Source of the DNA: RHLJ01 sp963974345
GTDB taxonomy: Bacteria > Bacteroidota > Rhodothermia > Balneolales > Balneolaceae
DNA: 64,000 bases
Direction: 5' to 3'
Assembly (NCBI GenBank): GCA_963974345.1
Contig: CAXBBW010000010.1
Location: 1 to 64,000 of the forward strand
In this document: positions 55,139 to 64,000 of the stretch, piece by piece
Layout: each line of letters starts with the position of its first letter
How positions within the stretch are numbered: the stretch's first letter is position 1
Translations under genes and position numbers: made by a program
Notes under the pieces: generated by a model
Databases searched by the model: none
Told to the model about the DNA's origin: nothing
What the model saw: only the letters and a program-made list of their open reading frames with translations

Positions 55139-56461
55139 TTAATTAATTCTAGGTCTACCAACACTAATGTATGTCCACCCTGCCTCTTCAGCTTTATTTA
55201 AATCATAAAGATTTCGACCATCAAAAATTATTGGGTTCTCCATATAGTTCTTAAAATGTTCCAAATCAGAGACTCTAAATTCATTCCACTCTGTACAAAT
55301 TATTAGAGCATTTACATCTTGCTTAGCCATAGAAGGTCGGTCAACATACTCCGTATTTTTATTTACCAGATCAGAAGCAGCCACTTGAAAAGTCTTAAGG
55401 GCTTCAGGATCATATGCTTTTAACTTTGCCCCTCTTTTAACAAGTTCATGCATTAGATACAATGCTGGTGCTTCTCTAACATCATCAGTATCAGGTTTAA
55501 AAGCTAAACCCCAAATTCCAAATGTTTTACCAGTTAAATCTTCGCCAAACTCTTCAATAATTTTCGGCACCATTGAAATCTTTTGAGCTTCATTTACTTT
55601 CATTACTGCGTCTAAAATTTGAAAATTATACCCAAGTTCTTTTGCAGTATAATGAATGGCTTGAACATCTTTTGGAAAACAACTCCCTCCATATCCAATT
55701 CCAGCAAAAAGAAACCTTTTGCCAATTCTTGAATCTGTTCCAATTCCTCTTCTTACATGATCAACATCTGCACCAACAATTTCGCAGAGATTCGCAATCT
55801 CATTCATAAATGTAATTTTTGTAGCAAGTAATGAGTTCGCGGCATATTTGGTAAGTTCCGAACTTCTCTCATCCATTATAATAATTGGATTTCCACTTCT
55901 CACGAAAGGGCCATATAAATCTTTCATTAAATTAGCAGCTTTTTCACTCCTTGTCCCAACTACAACTCTTTCTGGTTTCATGAAATCGTCTACCGCCGCT
56001 CCCTCTCTAAGAAATTCTGGATTTGATACTACATCAAATTCAACAGTGGCATTTTTCTTTATTCTTTCCGTTACCCTATCTGCAGTACCAACTGGAACCG
56101 TACTTTTATTAACTATAACCTTATATTCTTTTATTAAACTACCAAGTTGTTCTGCTACATATAGGACAGCCGATAAGTCAGCTTGCCCATCAGCACCAGG
56201 AGGTGTTGGAAGACATAAAAAAATGATTTGGGCTTCTTGAACTGCACTTTCTAAATCAGTTGTAAAAATAAGACGACCTTCCCGAATAGATCTATCAAAT
56301 AGAGGCTTGAGCCCTGGTTCATAAATTGGAACCACTCCATTACTCATCCTTTCTACTTTTTTTTCATCGATATCAACGCAAGTAACATAATTTCCTGTTT
56401 CTGCAAAGCATGTTCCAGTTACTAAACCTACATACCCCGTGCCTACAACTGTAATTTTCAT
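55139..56461 (-). CDS. ugd: UDP-glucose 6-dehydrogenase
   Basis: 440 residues. NAD motif VVGTGYVGLVTGTCFAETGN, catalytic Cys in GGSCFPKDVQAI, Lys in NSLLATKITFMNEI and the C-terminal WGLAFKPDTDDVREAPAL block: the standard UGD architecture. It oxidises UDP-glucose to UDP-glucuronate, feeding the UXS gene 24 bases downstream. Confidence 0.94.
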   Translation of the reverse strand: MKITVVGTGYVGLVTGTCFAETGNYVTCVDIDEKKVERMSNGVVPIYEPGLKPLFDRSIREGRLIFTTDLESAVQEAQIIFLCLPTPPGADGQADLSAVLYVAEQLGSLIKEYKVIVNKSTVPVGTADRVTERIKKNATVEFDVVSNPEFLREGAAVDDFMKPERVVVGTRSEKAANLMKDLYGPFVRSGNPIIIMDERSSELTKYAANSLLATKITFMNEIANLCEIVGADVDHVRRGIGTDSRIGKRFLFAGIGYGGSCFPKDVQAIHYTAKELGYNFQILDAVMKVNEAQKISMVPKIIEEFGEDLTGKTFGIWGLAFKPDTDDVREAPALYLMHELVKRGAKLKAYDPEALKTFQVAASDLVNKNTEYVDRPSMAKQDVNALIICTEWNEFRVSDLEHFKNYMENPIIFDGRNLYDLNKAEEAGWTYISVGRPRIN

Positions 56462-56527
56462 TTTTAAAAAATATTTTATATAAAATTATAGATTAAGATA
56501 TTAATATTAATTGAATATTAATATAAT

Positions 56528-57859
56528 TTAGGCTTTAAAAACGTTGTCATGTTTGCCACTGATTAATTTTGAAATAATATTTCTTGAATCAACAATACAT
56601 TTATTCCAATTAAGCAATTCGTTATAGTTAACTATTTTATGATCAGTCACAATAACTATCGCATCATATCCAGAAATAGTTTCTTTATTCCATTCTATTG
56701 ACTCCTTACCATACCAATTCATATGCTGTCTACTCTTAGGTATTTTTGGTATCCATGGGTCATAAAAATCTATCGAAGCTCCTAAATTCCTTAAACTATC
56801 CATAATAGTGAACGATGGTGATTCTCTCATGTCATCTACATCTGGCTTGTAGGCAATCCCTATTATTAATATGTTACTACCATTCAACGCGGTTTTATTT
56901 GAATTCAAAGCGAGTATGGTTTTATCAACTACATATTGAGGCATAGCATTATTTACTTCCCCAGCTAGTTCTATAAAACGCGTATTCAAACCATATTCTT
57001 TGGCTTTCCAGCTTAAATAAAAAGGGTCAATTGGAATACAATGACCCCCAAGTCCTGGCCCTGGAGTAAATTTCATAAATCCAAAAGGCTTTGTTGCTGC
57101 GGCTTCGATTACCTCATGTATATCAATACCCATTGCATCCATGATTATCTTCATTTCATTTACTAATGCAATATTTACTGATCTGAAAATATTTTCAAGC
57201 AACTTAGAAGCTTCAGCTACTTTTGCTGATGATACTGGTATAACTTTATCCAATGCACTGCTATATAGACTTACCGCAAACTTTCTTGAATTCTGATCGG
57301 AGGCACCAACAACCTTCGGTATACTTTGTGTATTAAAGTCTTGATTGCCTGGGTCTTCTCTTTCAGGACTATAGGCCAAATAGAAATCCACCCCTGCATT
57401 TAGGCCTGAATTTTTTTCTAAAATATCTTTCATTAAATGATCTGTAGTACCAGGCCAAGTAGTAGATTCTAAAACTATTAATTGGTTTTTTTTTAAATAC
57501 TTAGATATTGTATTTGTAGTACTCTCAACATAACTCATGTCAGGTTCTCTATAGATATTCAAAGGGGTAGGAACGCAAATGAGTATTGCATCAACATTCA
57601 ATAATTCAGAAAAGTCAACAGTTACTTTACATCTTTTAGAATCAGCAAGTGACTGAATATCTTCTTTACTGAAATGTTTTATATAACTAATACCTTCTTG
57701 AATTGAACTGATTTTGGATTTATCTACATCAAATCCGACAACAGGAAATCCACTTTTGTGAAAAGTGTGGAGTAATGGAAGCCCAACGTACCCTAATCCG
57801 ATTATTCCTATTATAAAGTCTCTATCTTCTATTCTTTTGTTAATTGTATCTGAAAACAT
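56528..57859 (-). CDS. wbpA: nucleotide-sugar 6-dehydrogenase (WbpA/UDP-GlcNAc dehydrogenase-like)
   Basis: 443 residues. NAD motif GIIGLGYVGLPLLHTFHKSG, catalytic Cys in GPGLGGHCIPIDPFYLSWKA, which is the UDP-GlcNAc/UDP-ManNAc dehydrogenase form, and IGIAYKPDVDDMRESPS at the end. The ESTTWPGTT and SPEREDPGN blocks favour WbpA-type enzymes. It would make UDP-GlcNAcA, the first step of the WbpB/E/D route encoded downstream. A second, UGD-type enzyme lies next to it, so the two are distinguishable. Confidence 0.9.
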   Translation of the reverse strand: MFSDTINKRIEDRDFIIGIIGLGYVGLPLLHTFHKSGFPVVGFDVDKSKISSIQEGISYIKHFSKEDIQSLADSKRCKVTVDFSELLNVDAILICVPTPLNIYREPDMSYVESTTNTISKYLKKNQLIVLESTTWPGTTDHLMKDILEKNSGLNAGVDFYLAYSPEREDPGNQDFNTQSIPKVVGASDQNSRKFAVSLYSSALDKVIPVSSAKVAEASKLLENIFRSVNIALVNEMKIIMDAMGIDIHEVIEAAATKPFGFMKFTPGPGLGGHCIPIDPFYLSWKAKEYGLNTRFIELAGEVNNAMPQYVVDKTILALNSNKTALNGSNILIIGIAYKPDVDDMRESPSFTIMDSLRNLGASIDFYDPWIPKIPKSRQHMNWYGKESIEWNKETISGYDAIVIVTDHKIVNYNELLNWNKCIVDSRNIISKLISGKHDNVFKA

Positions 57860-57875
57860 TTGGAAATTTTTTGCA

Positions 57876-57909
57876 AAAAAAAAGCGTGATTAATTTCACG
57901 CTTTTTAAA
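57876..57909 (-). terminator. terminator after the sugar transferase gene
   Basis: AAAGCGTGA / TCACGCTTT stem with a six-base loop and an A-run on the plus strand, i.e. a T-run for minus-strand transcripts. It lies between the sugar transferase stop and the WbpA-like gene. Confidence 0.82.
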
Positions 57910-57925
57910 GATAAGGAAAAAAATA

Positions 57926-58657
57926 TTAATGAGCGTTTGTTTTAAACGTAACCATTTGCTTAATCGTTAGGTAAATAATTTTTATATCAAACGTTAGATT
58001 TTGCTTTTGAACGTAAATAAGATCTTTATCCAATCGTCTCCTCATATGCTCTTCATCTAAAGTACCACCACGATAACCCGTGACCTGTGCATATCCAGTA
58101 ATTCCAGGTTTTACTAAATATCTATAATAAAAATCATCGAATGTATTATTCCAATGTTTACATTCCTCAACAGGATAAGGTCTTGGACCAACCAAACTCA
58201 TCTCCCCTTTTAATACATTTATTATTTGGGGCAATTCATCTAAATTAGTTTTACGCAAAACCTGACCAAATTTAAATATTCTAGAGTCACCTTTTTTTGT
58301 CACAATTGGCTTCCCCTCTTCCGATTTCAGGCTAATTAAATGCATTGTACGATATTTATAACAATAAAAATCGACACCCATTTTTCCAGTACGCTTTTGT
58401 TTATACAATACAGGTCCACTTGAAGAAATCTTAATTGCAAAAGCTATGAACGGGAAAAGAATAGCGTGAATTAGAAGCCCCAAAATGCCTATACAAAGAT
58501 CAAATCCTCGATTAAGCTTATATTCCTCTGACTTTTTGACCATTGATAAACTATTTTGTATTAGATTTTTATCTTGGTCTACCCTGTCTGCTTCTATCCC
58601 CGATTTTAGTAATGAATCCCTAACAGAAAGTGAGTTTTCTACAATTTTTTGTAACAT
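57926..58657 (-). CDS. initiating sugar transferase (polyprenyl-phosphate hexose-1-phosphate transferase)
   Basis: 243 residues. One long hydrophobic helix (about 48-75), then KYRTMH, LRKTNLDELPQIINVLKGEM, SLVGPRPYPVEEC and KPGITGYAQVTGYRGG, the complete catalytic signature of the WcaJ/PglC superfamily with the essential Asp-Glu pair in LDELPQ. The single-span form lacks the WcaJ N-terminal helices, as in PglC-like enzymes. It would load the first sugar-1-phosphate on undecaprenyl phosphate for the polymer of this locus. Confidence 0.94.
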   Translation of the reverse strand: MLQKIVENSLSVRDSLLKSGIEADRVDQDKNLIQNSLSMVKKSEEYKLNRGFDLCIGILGLLIHAILFPFIAFAIKISSSGPVLYKQKRTGKMGVDFYCYKYRTMHLISLKSEEGKPIVTKKGDSRIFKFGQVLRKTNLDELPQIINVLKGEMSLVGPRPYPVEECKHWNNTFDDFYYRYLVKPGITGYAQVTGYRGGTLDEEHMRRRLDKDLIYVQKQNLTFDIKIIYLTIKQMVTFKTNAH

Positions 58658-58766
58658 ACTTTACTTTTACTTATGAAATTAAATATGCTAACTTTTAATT
58701 GAATTATCAATAGCTCCTTCACTAGTTGTCTATTTCTTAATAAATACTAATAAACTTAGAATTTAT

Positions 58767-59861
58767 TTAATTATCGCCTAAAAAATCATATACATTAATT
58801 GTTTTAGTGGCAGTGTCTCTCCAAATGAATTTCTCTTGTCTTCTAAAACCTTTTCCAATTAAGTCTAATTTAACATCTTCATCTTTTATTAACACTTTCA
58901 TTGCTTCATTAATTGATTCAATGTTTCTTGGATCAACAAATAAAGCCGCATCACCTGCTACTTCAGGCATAGATGTAACATTAGATGTAATTACAGGCAC
59001 ACCAAAACTCATTGCTTCAATAATAGGCAAGCCATATCCTTCATATAATGAAGGATAAACTAGTGCATATGCATTCCTATAATATTCTTTTAATTCATCA
59101 TCAGAAACATAACCTTTAAAATAAATCCCTTTCTTTTTTAGTATTAATATATTTTTTTCTTTAATTCTATTATTGATTCCTCCTACAAAAATTAATTGGA
59201 TCTTATTTTGATTAAGCATATTAAATGCATCAATAATATTATCAATATTTTTATTTTTTTTTGTACCACTTACATGTAAAAAAAAAGGTTTTTCAAACTT
59301 CATTTTTAATGCTTGTGTAGAGTTTATTGATAACCCAAGTGGAGTTACATATACTTTATCAGAATCAATTTTTAAATATTTGACGATTTCACTTTTTGAA
59401 AAATCTGATACAGTAATGATTGCAGAAGCAATATGTGCTGATCTAGTAGCTAAATATCTCCTAAACCATTGTTTAAAAAAACTATGCCTTTTTTCAGAAA
59501 ACTCAGCTACATCGTGTATTGTAACTACGAATGGTTTTCCACCAGTAATAAATAATGGTATTGGATTGGGTGAATGAAATAAATCAATTTTATATTTTTT
59601 TATGATTTTTTTTAAAAAAAAATTCTGCCATAAAAAATAAACAGGTCTCATTAAAATTCTTGGGTAATAAGGGATACCTATATTAATTTTCTTGAAATTT
59701 TTGTGGGTTACGTTTATGTGTTCATTCAGTTCTTCATTTATAAGTATATAATACTTATTCCTACTATCTAACTGCTGTAAATATTCTATCAATCCTTGTA
59801 TATACCTAAGTAATCCATTTGGAGAATTGGGTGTAACAATTGTAGTTATTAAAATATTCAT
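58767..59861 (-). CDS. GT4-family glycosyltransferase
   Basis: 364 residues, GT-B fold. NGLLRYIQGLIEYLQQ at the acceptor side, VVTIHDVAEFSEKRHSFFKQ, then the donor domain with SGTKKNKNIDNIIDAFNML and ALVYPSLYEGYGLPIIEAMS (the E-x7-E motif region of GT4). It probably adds a sugar during repeat-unit assembly. Sugar and acceptor are unknown. The AT content is higher than in neighbouring genes, a common trait of variable polysaccharide genes. Confidence 0.88.
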   Translation of the reverse strand: MNILITTIVTPNSPNGLLRYIQGLIEYLQQLDSRNKYYILINEELNEHINVTHKNFKKINIGIPYYPRILMRPVYFLWQNFFLKKIIKKYKIDLFHSPNPIPLFITGGKPFVVTIHDVAEFSEKRHSFFKQWFRRYLATRSAHIASAIITVSDFSKSEIVKYLKIDSDKVYVTPLGLSINSTQALKMKFEKPFFLHVSGTKKNKNIDNIIDAFNMLNQNKIQLIFVGGINNRIKEKNILILKKKGIYFKGYVSDDELKEYYRNAYALVYPSLYEGYGLPIIEAMSFGVPVITSNVTSMPEVAGDAALFVDPRNIESINEAMKVLIKDEDVKLDLIGKGFRRQEKFIWRDTATKTINVYDFLGDN

Positions 59862-60267
59862 TTAAGTTTATTGTCCCGTTTTATTGAAGCAAACTACTCA
59901 AAGAAAGCATTTCTAAGTAGGGTTAAGAGTTCTTTTTAGAAGTTAGTAATTCGAAGATTAATTCTAAATTCTGTTTTTTTTAAATGAAGTAAGAAAATTT
60001 ATTTAGGAACTACAATCAACTGAGCCAATCTACATTAGGAATAACTTCAAAGTGATTCAATTCTATAATACGAGAAAACCCTCAAACCATCTCATCTCTT
60101 CACCATGATAAAACCTATAATATTTGTCATAGCCCACAACTATCAGTCTATCATCCCTCTCCAGCCGAATGAATGAAATTTTCAATATTTAGGTTAAACC
60201 TTATAATGCCTGAAGTACTCTTTTAGAAGTATTAAATCTAAAAATATAAATCTGCTATTAGTTATAA
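59862..60267. other. 406-base gene-free spacer in polysaccharide locus
   Basis: No open frame of note and no clear hairpin or repeat. The sequence is AT-rich (about 70% by eye) and contains short direct words only. It probably holds the promoter for the glycosyltransferase and downstream genes on the minus strand. Confidence 0.5.
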
Positions 60268-61404
60268 TCACTCAGCCTGCTTCAAAATTTCATGTCCAGC
60301 TTTTAGCAGATCAACATCTTTTTTCATTAATAAAACATCACTTTTCATCATATCTTTCACTAATGATTCCAAGTCATGCTCTGGAACCCAGCCTAATTTT
60401 TTCGTGGCTTTAGATGGATCTCCAATTAATAAATCCACTTCCGTTGGCCGGAAATAAGATGGATCTACAGATAAGACTTCTTTTCCAATCTCTAGTTGAA
60501 AGTCATTATTTTTACACGCAGTTACATATCCTTTCTCATCTACACCTTCTCCTTTGAATTCTATTTCAATACCAACCTCTGCAAATGCCATACGCACAAA
60601 ATCTCTAACTGTCGTTGTTACTCCAGTTGCAATTACCCAATCTTCTGCTTTTTCAGCCTGTAAAATCATCCACATCATACGTACATAATCTTTGGCATGT
60701 CCCCAATCTCGTTTCGCTTCAAGGTTTCCTAAAAATACTTTTTCTTGCAAACCTAATACTATTTTAGCTACTGCACGGGTAATTTTTCTCGTTACAAAAG
60801 TTTCCCCCCTTCTTGGTGATTCATGATTAAATAGAATTCCATTACAAGCAAACATATTATAAGCCTCACGGTAGTTTTTTGTAATCCAGAATCCGTATAT
60901 CTTTGCAACTCCATAAGGAGAACGAGGATAAAATTGAGAATTTTCATCATAAAAACCTCGTTCATTCTTATTCTCTGCCATGCCACCATATAACTCAGAG
61001 GTCGATGCTTGGTAAATTCTTGTTTTATTTTCTAAGCCTAATATCCGTACAGCTTCTAAAATTCTTAAAGTTCCCAATGCATCAACATTTCCTACATATT
61101 CAGGCATTTCAAAAGAAACAGCAACATGTGACATCGCTCCTAGATTATAAATCTCATCAGGTTGACATTCTTGTATAATACGAGTCAAATTCATGGAGTC
61201 TGTCAAATCTCCATAATGCAATTTTAATCTTTGATCAGAATCATGAGGATCTTGGTATAAATGATCTATACGATCCGTATTAAAAAGCGACGATCTTCGC
61301 TTAATACCATGTACAATATATCCCTTATCTAATAAGAGCTCCGCCAAATATGACCCATCCTGACCGGTTATACCCGTTATTAGTGCTGTTTTTTGATCTG
61401 TCAT
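60268..61404 (-). CDS. gmd: GDP-mannose 4,6-dehydratase
   Basis: 378 residues. NADP motif TGITGQDGSYLAELLLDKGY, KRRSSLFNTDRIDHLY, and the catalytic Tyr-Lys in PRSPYGVAKIYGFWI with Thr/Glu in ASTSELYG. LFNHESPRRGETFVTRKITR is diagnostic. It converts GDP-D-mannose to GDP-4-keto-6-deoxymannose for the Fcl enzyme, encoded six bases upstream on the same strand. Confidence 0.97.
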   Translation of the reverse strand: MTDQKTALITGITGQDGSYLAELLLDKGYIVHGIKRRSSLFNTDRIDHLYQDPHDSDQRLKLHYGDLTDSMNLTRIIQECQPDEIYNLGAMSHVAVSFEMPEYVGNVDALGTLRILEAVRILGLENKTRIYQASTSELYGGMAENKNERGFYDENSQFYPRSPYGVAKIYGFWITKNYREAYNMFACNGILFNHESPRRGETFVTRKITRAVAKIVLGLQEKVFLGNLEAKRDWGHAKDYVRMMWMILQAEKAEDWVIATGVTTTVRDFVRMAFAEVGIEIEFKGEGVDEKGYVTACKNNDFQLEIGKEVLSVDPSYFRPTEVDLLIGDPSKATKKLGWVPEHDLESLVKDMMKSDVLLMKKDVDLLKAGHEILKQAE

Positions 61405-61410
61405 AATACT

Positions 61411-62370
61411 TTAATTAATTTCTACTTCTCTAATTTCTTTTAAGTGATCTAAGAACCATTTATAAGTATCTTGGATTCCATCCTGTAAACCAATACTGGC
61501 TTTCCAGCCCATTTCATTAAGTCGATCTACATTCATAAGTTTACGTGGTGTTCCGTCTGGTTTTGAAGAGTCCCAATTTATTTCACCTTCATGACCCACT
61601 GCTTTTTGAACTTTTTCAGCAAGTTTTTTTATGGTTAGGTCTATTCCTGTTCCTGAATTAATAAGATCGTAGTCCAGCTTTCCTTTATATTCCATTACGA
61701 ACCGAACCGATTCAGCTAAATCTTCCACATGTAAAAATTCCCGCTTTGGTGCCCCACTTCCCCATAATGGAACTGGAAGATGCCCATTTTCCTTGGCTTC
61801 ATGAAATTTACGGATCATTGCTGGTAATACATGAGATGTCTTAAGATCGAAGTTATCTCTTGGTCCGTACAAATTGGTCGGCATTATGGAAATATAATTC
61901 CTGCCATATTGTTTATTCAAAGCCTGACACATTTTAATTCCAGTAATCTTAGCAACGGCATACCATTCATTGGTAGGCTCTAAAGCACCAGTTAGTAAAT
62001 ATTCTTCTCTTAGTGGCTGCGGTGCCAGTTTTGGATAAATACAAGAACTACCCAAAAAAATCACATCTTGGATATCATTTTTGTGAGCTGCATTAATCAA
62101 ATTAGCTTCAATCATCAAGTTATCATATAAAAACTGCCAAGGATATTCATTATTAGCTAATATACCTCCAACACGAGCTGCTGCAATAATAATATAATTT
62201 GGCTTTTTGTCAGCTATAAAATTATTCACCGCATCTTGATCTCTTAAATCTAGTTCTTGGCTTGTTGCAGTAATAAGATTGTTGTATCCATATTGATCTA
62301 GGTTCTTGATAATTGCAGAACCTACCATACCCTTATGACCAGCAACAAATATTTTCAATTTTTTATTCAT
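61411..62370 (-). CDS. fcl: GDP-L-fucose synthase
   Basis: 319 residues from the ATG at 62370 (GTG at 62376 also possible). NADP motif FVAGHKGMVGSAIIKNL, AAARVGGILANNEYPWQFLY, FLGSSCIYPKLAPQPL and the catalytic Tyr-Lys in NEWYAVAKITGIKMCQ. The end GTPRKLMNVDRLNEMGWK is typical. It epimerises and reduces the Gmd product to GDP-L-fucose. Cotranscribed with gmd. Confidence 0.96.
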   Translation of the reverse strand: MNKKLKIFVAGHKGMVGSAIIKNLDQYGYNNLITATSQELDLRDQDAVNNFIADKKPNYIIIAAARVGGILANNEYPWQFLYDNLMIEANLINAAHKNDIQDVIFLGSSCIYPKLAPQPLREEYLLTGALEPTNEWYAVAKITGIKMCQALNKQYGRNYISIMPTNLYGPRDNFDLKTSHVLPAMIRKFHEAKENGHLPVPLWGSGAPKREFLHVEDLAESVRFVMEYKGKLDYDLINSGTGIDLTIKKLAEKVQKAVGHEGEINWDSSKPDGTPRKLMNVDRLNEMGWKASIGLQDGIQDTYKWFLDHLKEIREVEIN

Positions 62371-62410
62371 TAACACTTATTATAAATATCTTTTTTTAAT
62401 GTAATTTAAT

Positions 62411-64000
62411 TTAGAAATATTCCTTTAGAATTAAATCATAGTATATCAGTTTTTTCTCTACGTTTGCTTCACTTGGTAAATAGCTCAGCTTAATATTGTT
62501 AGTTCCATTCTCAATCAAATTTCTTTGTATATCATAACAAAGAAATTTGGAATTAAAATAAGTAAACTGTTCGAATGTTTTTTGATTCGGGTCAAAAATA
62601 CAATCAACTTTACTAAGTTCTTTAGTATTTATAAAAACTCTCCAATTCTCTCCTTCAATATCACTGTCAAAAAACAATCTAAATTCACCTCTTTGAGGTT
62701 TTAGATTTTCTTGAAAAATCGTGTCCAGTTTATAATTTACTGTTTTCTTAGAATTAAAAATTTCTGGAAGTACTTCGTCTCGCCAACCTTCAGATCTAAA
62801 ATACCATTGAGGTTTAAAATTAGATACCCAAGATTTATCTGCTAAACTATCAATAATACTAAATGGGACATTTTGATTAAAGGTATTTTTATAGTATTGA
62901 AAATTATAAAGGCTTATACCATCAAAACCATTCTTATATACTAAATTTGCAGTTGTATATAACTGTGCTTCAGTTGCAGGAATTCTTCCATAATAAGGAA
63001 GTCCACTATCTATAGAATAACCAAGTGTTATATAATGAAGTTCATAATATATTGGTAAATTCGGAATCGAATTTCTAAGAAATTTAAAGTCAATTCCTTG
63101 TTGCATTGAAAAAAAATAAGTTGATAGGATAACCATATCTACACCATTTTTTTTGAATTTAGAGTAATCCAAACCCAACTCATTAAACATTTTTTCTTGA
63201 GCTGGAATCCTGATAACAAGAAACCTCTTTTTATTCTTTGGATAATTATCTGGCCTTAGTTCTGGATCGTTTAACAATGAGTCTACTTCAGTTAAAAAAT
63301 CACTGATTATTCTAATACGTTCAGTTACAGGTACATTATCAGTAAAGAATCTAGGATACCTCATAAAATCCAATTCAATTCCGTCTATTTCATAATTTTC
63401 ACATATCTCTTTTATAAATTCAAGTCTTAAATTTCTAACCTCTATGTTTGACCAATTTAAACCACTTTTAAAATTAGTTGAGTCATTTAAATAAGATTTA
63501 TTTTCGATTATGAAATTGCTGATCCATTCGCTTTTTTCCGACCATTTTTCTTTTGAAATATTTAGTTCATTTATTTTATTTTGATATCCATGATGAATAT
63601 CATTTAGTAACAAAGAGACGAATGGTGATTGATTATTTTTTTGAGCTTCATCGACAAAAACTTTCAGCAAATCGCCATAATTTTTGTCATCCATCATATA
63701 TTTACCCCATGAACTTGCCGTATTTCCTGTTTTGCTCTCCCAACTCTCATAATGTTTTTTTGCAGAGTAAACATCACTTTTCCAAAATGGAATATGACCA
63801 AAACCAGGTCTAAAAAAATGCGCTATATTTTTATAACTAGAAACCTCCTCAACAGATTTCTCTATTCTTTTCTTAATCTCTTCTTTGGTAAGAATATCTG
63901 GGTTAGGTTTAAGCCAGCTTCCTGATCCATAGGCTATGTTAACAAGATCATTATCATACAAAATTTTAAAATTGGGTGCTGTTTGGGCAGTGATATCTAC
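62411..64000 (-). CDS. TIM-barrel glycosidase-like protein, 5' end outside window
   Basis: At least 529 residues; the frame stays open to the last base of the window (VDITAQTAPNFKI before the TTG at 63961), so the true start is beyond 64000. HFFRPGFGHIPFWKSDVYSA, then YEIDGIELDFMRYPRFFTDN (an acidic E-x-D strand typical of glycoside-hydrolase-like TIM barrels), MVILSTYFFSM and NGFDGISLYNFQYY suggest a GHL10/GH-like fold. A C-terminal beta domain follows. No signal peptide can be judged. It is located in the polysaccharide locus just upstream of fcl, which suggests polymer trimming; this is inference. Confidence 0.6.
   Translation of the reverse strand, partial: VDITAQTAPNFKILYDNDLVNIAYGSGSWLKPNPDILTKEEIKKRIEKSVEEVSSYKNIAHFFRPGFGHIPFWKSDVYSAKKHYESWESKTGNTASSWGKYMMDDKNYGDLLKVFVDEAQKNNQSPFVSLLLNDIHHGYQNKINELNISKEKWSEKSEWISNFIIENKSYLNDSTNFKSGLNWSNIEVRNLRLEFIKEICENYEIDGIELDFMRYPRFFTDNVPVTERIRIISDFLTEVDSLLNDPELRPDNYPKNKKRFLVIRIPAQEKMFNELGLDYSKFKKNGVDMVILSTYFFSMQQGIDFKFLRNSIPNLPIYYELHYITLGYSIDSGLPYYGRIPATEAQLYTTANLVYKNGFDGISLYNFQYYKNTFNQNVPFSIIDSLADKSWVSNFKPQWYFRSEGWRDEVLPEIFNSKKTVNYKLDTIFQENLKPQRGEFRLFFDSDIEGENWRVFINTKELSKVDCIFDPNQKTFEQFTYFNSKFLCYDIQRNLIENGTNNIKLSYLPSEANVEKKLIYYDLILKEYF

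Noticed and set aside
59862..60267. Hidden small gene or RNA in the spacer of the polysaccharide locus
   Set aside because: No open frame with a plausible start, no hairpin and no repeat found by eye.

Overview
The window comes from a low-GC, marine-type bacterium of the Balneolota/Rhodothermota group (Balneolaceae-like). The evidence is (i) a complete alternative complex III operon (actABCDEF) followed directly by a caa3-type cytochrome c oxidase operon, the arrangement known from Rhodothermus; (ii) a very large secreted protein ending in the NYPNPFNP-type C-terminal sorting domain; (iii) a YebC of the Bacteroidota/Balneolota subtype and weak Shine-Dalgarno signals. No rRNA, tRNA or CRISPR array was seen.

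Layout. 1-7.4 kb: mixed housekeeping and hypothetical genes, including a queuosine-mannosyltransferase-like glycosyltransferase, a GNAT acetyltransferase, a COG2509-type flavoprotein, three unrecognised membrane or secreted proteins and a secreted metallo-beta-lactamase-fold protein. 7.4-8.25 kb: a gene-free nest of short hairpin elements with shared borders. 8.25-9.25 kb: a membrane-anchored dihaem cytochrome c. 9.4-11.54 kb: a small integron-type gene-cassette array without an integrase (three cassettes: a small membrane-anchored protein, a HEPN-like protein and an HNH nuclease), with one attC apparently broken by an insertion-sequence remnant. 11.7-19 kb: a lactonase-fold lipoprotein, a CreD cluster with its own winged-helix regulator and a duplicated operator-like motif, YebC, a VOC protein and an M1 peptidase. 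19.3-23 kb: a 1246-residue secreted protein. 23.2-29 kb: nitrogen-oxide block with a beta-barrel porin, copper nitrite reductase NirK, two small haem-copper-oxidase-like membrane proteins, the di-iron repair protein RIC/YtfE and an Rrf2 regulator; three of its transcription units carry the same TTAAGA-N8-TCTTAA palindrome. The DUF420 gene follows.

29.3-42.4 kb: the respiratory chain. actABCDEF, then a small protein with an IS3-OrfA-like helix-turn-helix joined to a membrane segment, then SCO, coxB (with a fused cytochrome c domain), coxA, coxC and coxD, closed by a terminator. Electrons would run from menaquinol through ACIII, via its pentahaem and dihaem cytochromes, to the haem of CoxB and on to oxygen. 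The DUF420 protein and SCO probably assist oxidase assembly.

42.4-49.9 kb: an MBL-fold hydrolase, a 1137-residue DUF4175 coiled-coil membrane protein with a polyglutamine microsatellite, a HAD phosphatase, a BatA-like VWA protein and a glycerate 2-kinase. 49.9-64 kb, all on the minus strand: a surface-polysaccharide locus with an exosortase and its companion, a WbpA/B/D/E-like set (predicted UDP-2,3-diacetamido-2,3-dideoxyglucuronate synthesis), UDP-glucose dehydrogenase and UDP-xylose synthase, an initiating sugar transferase, a GT4 glycosyltransferase, Gmd and Fcl for GDP-L-fucose, and a TIM-barrel glycosidase-like protein cut by the window end.

Most function calls rest on motifs read by eye. 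No database search was possible.
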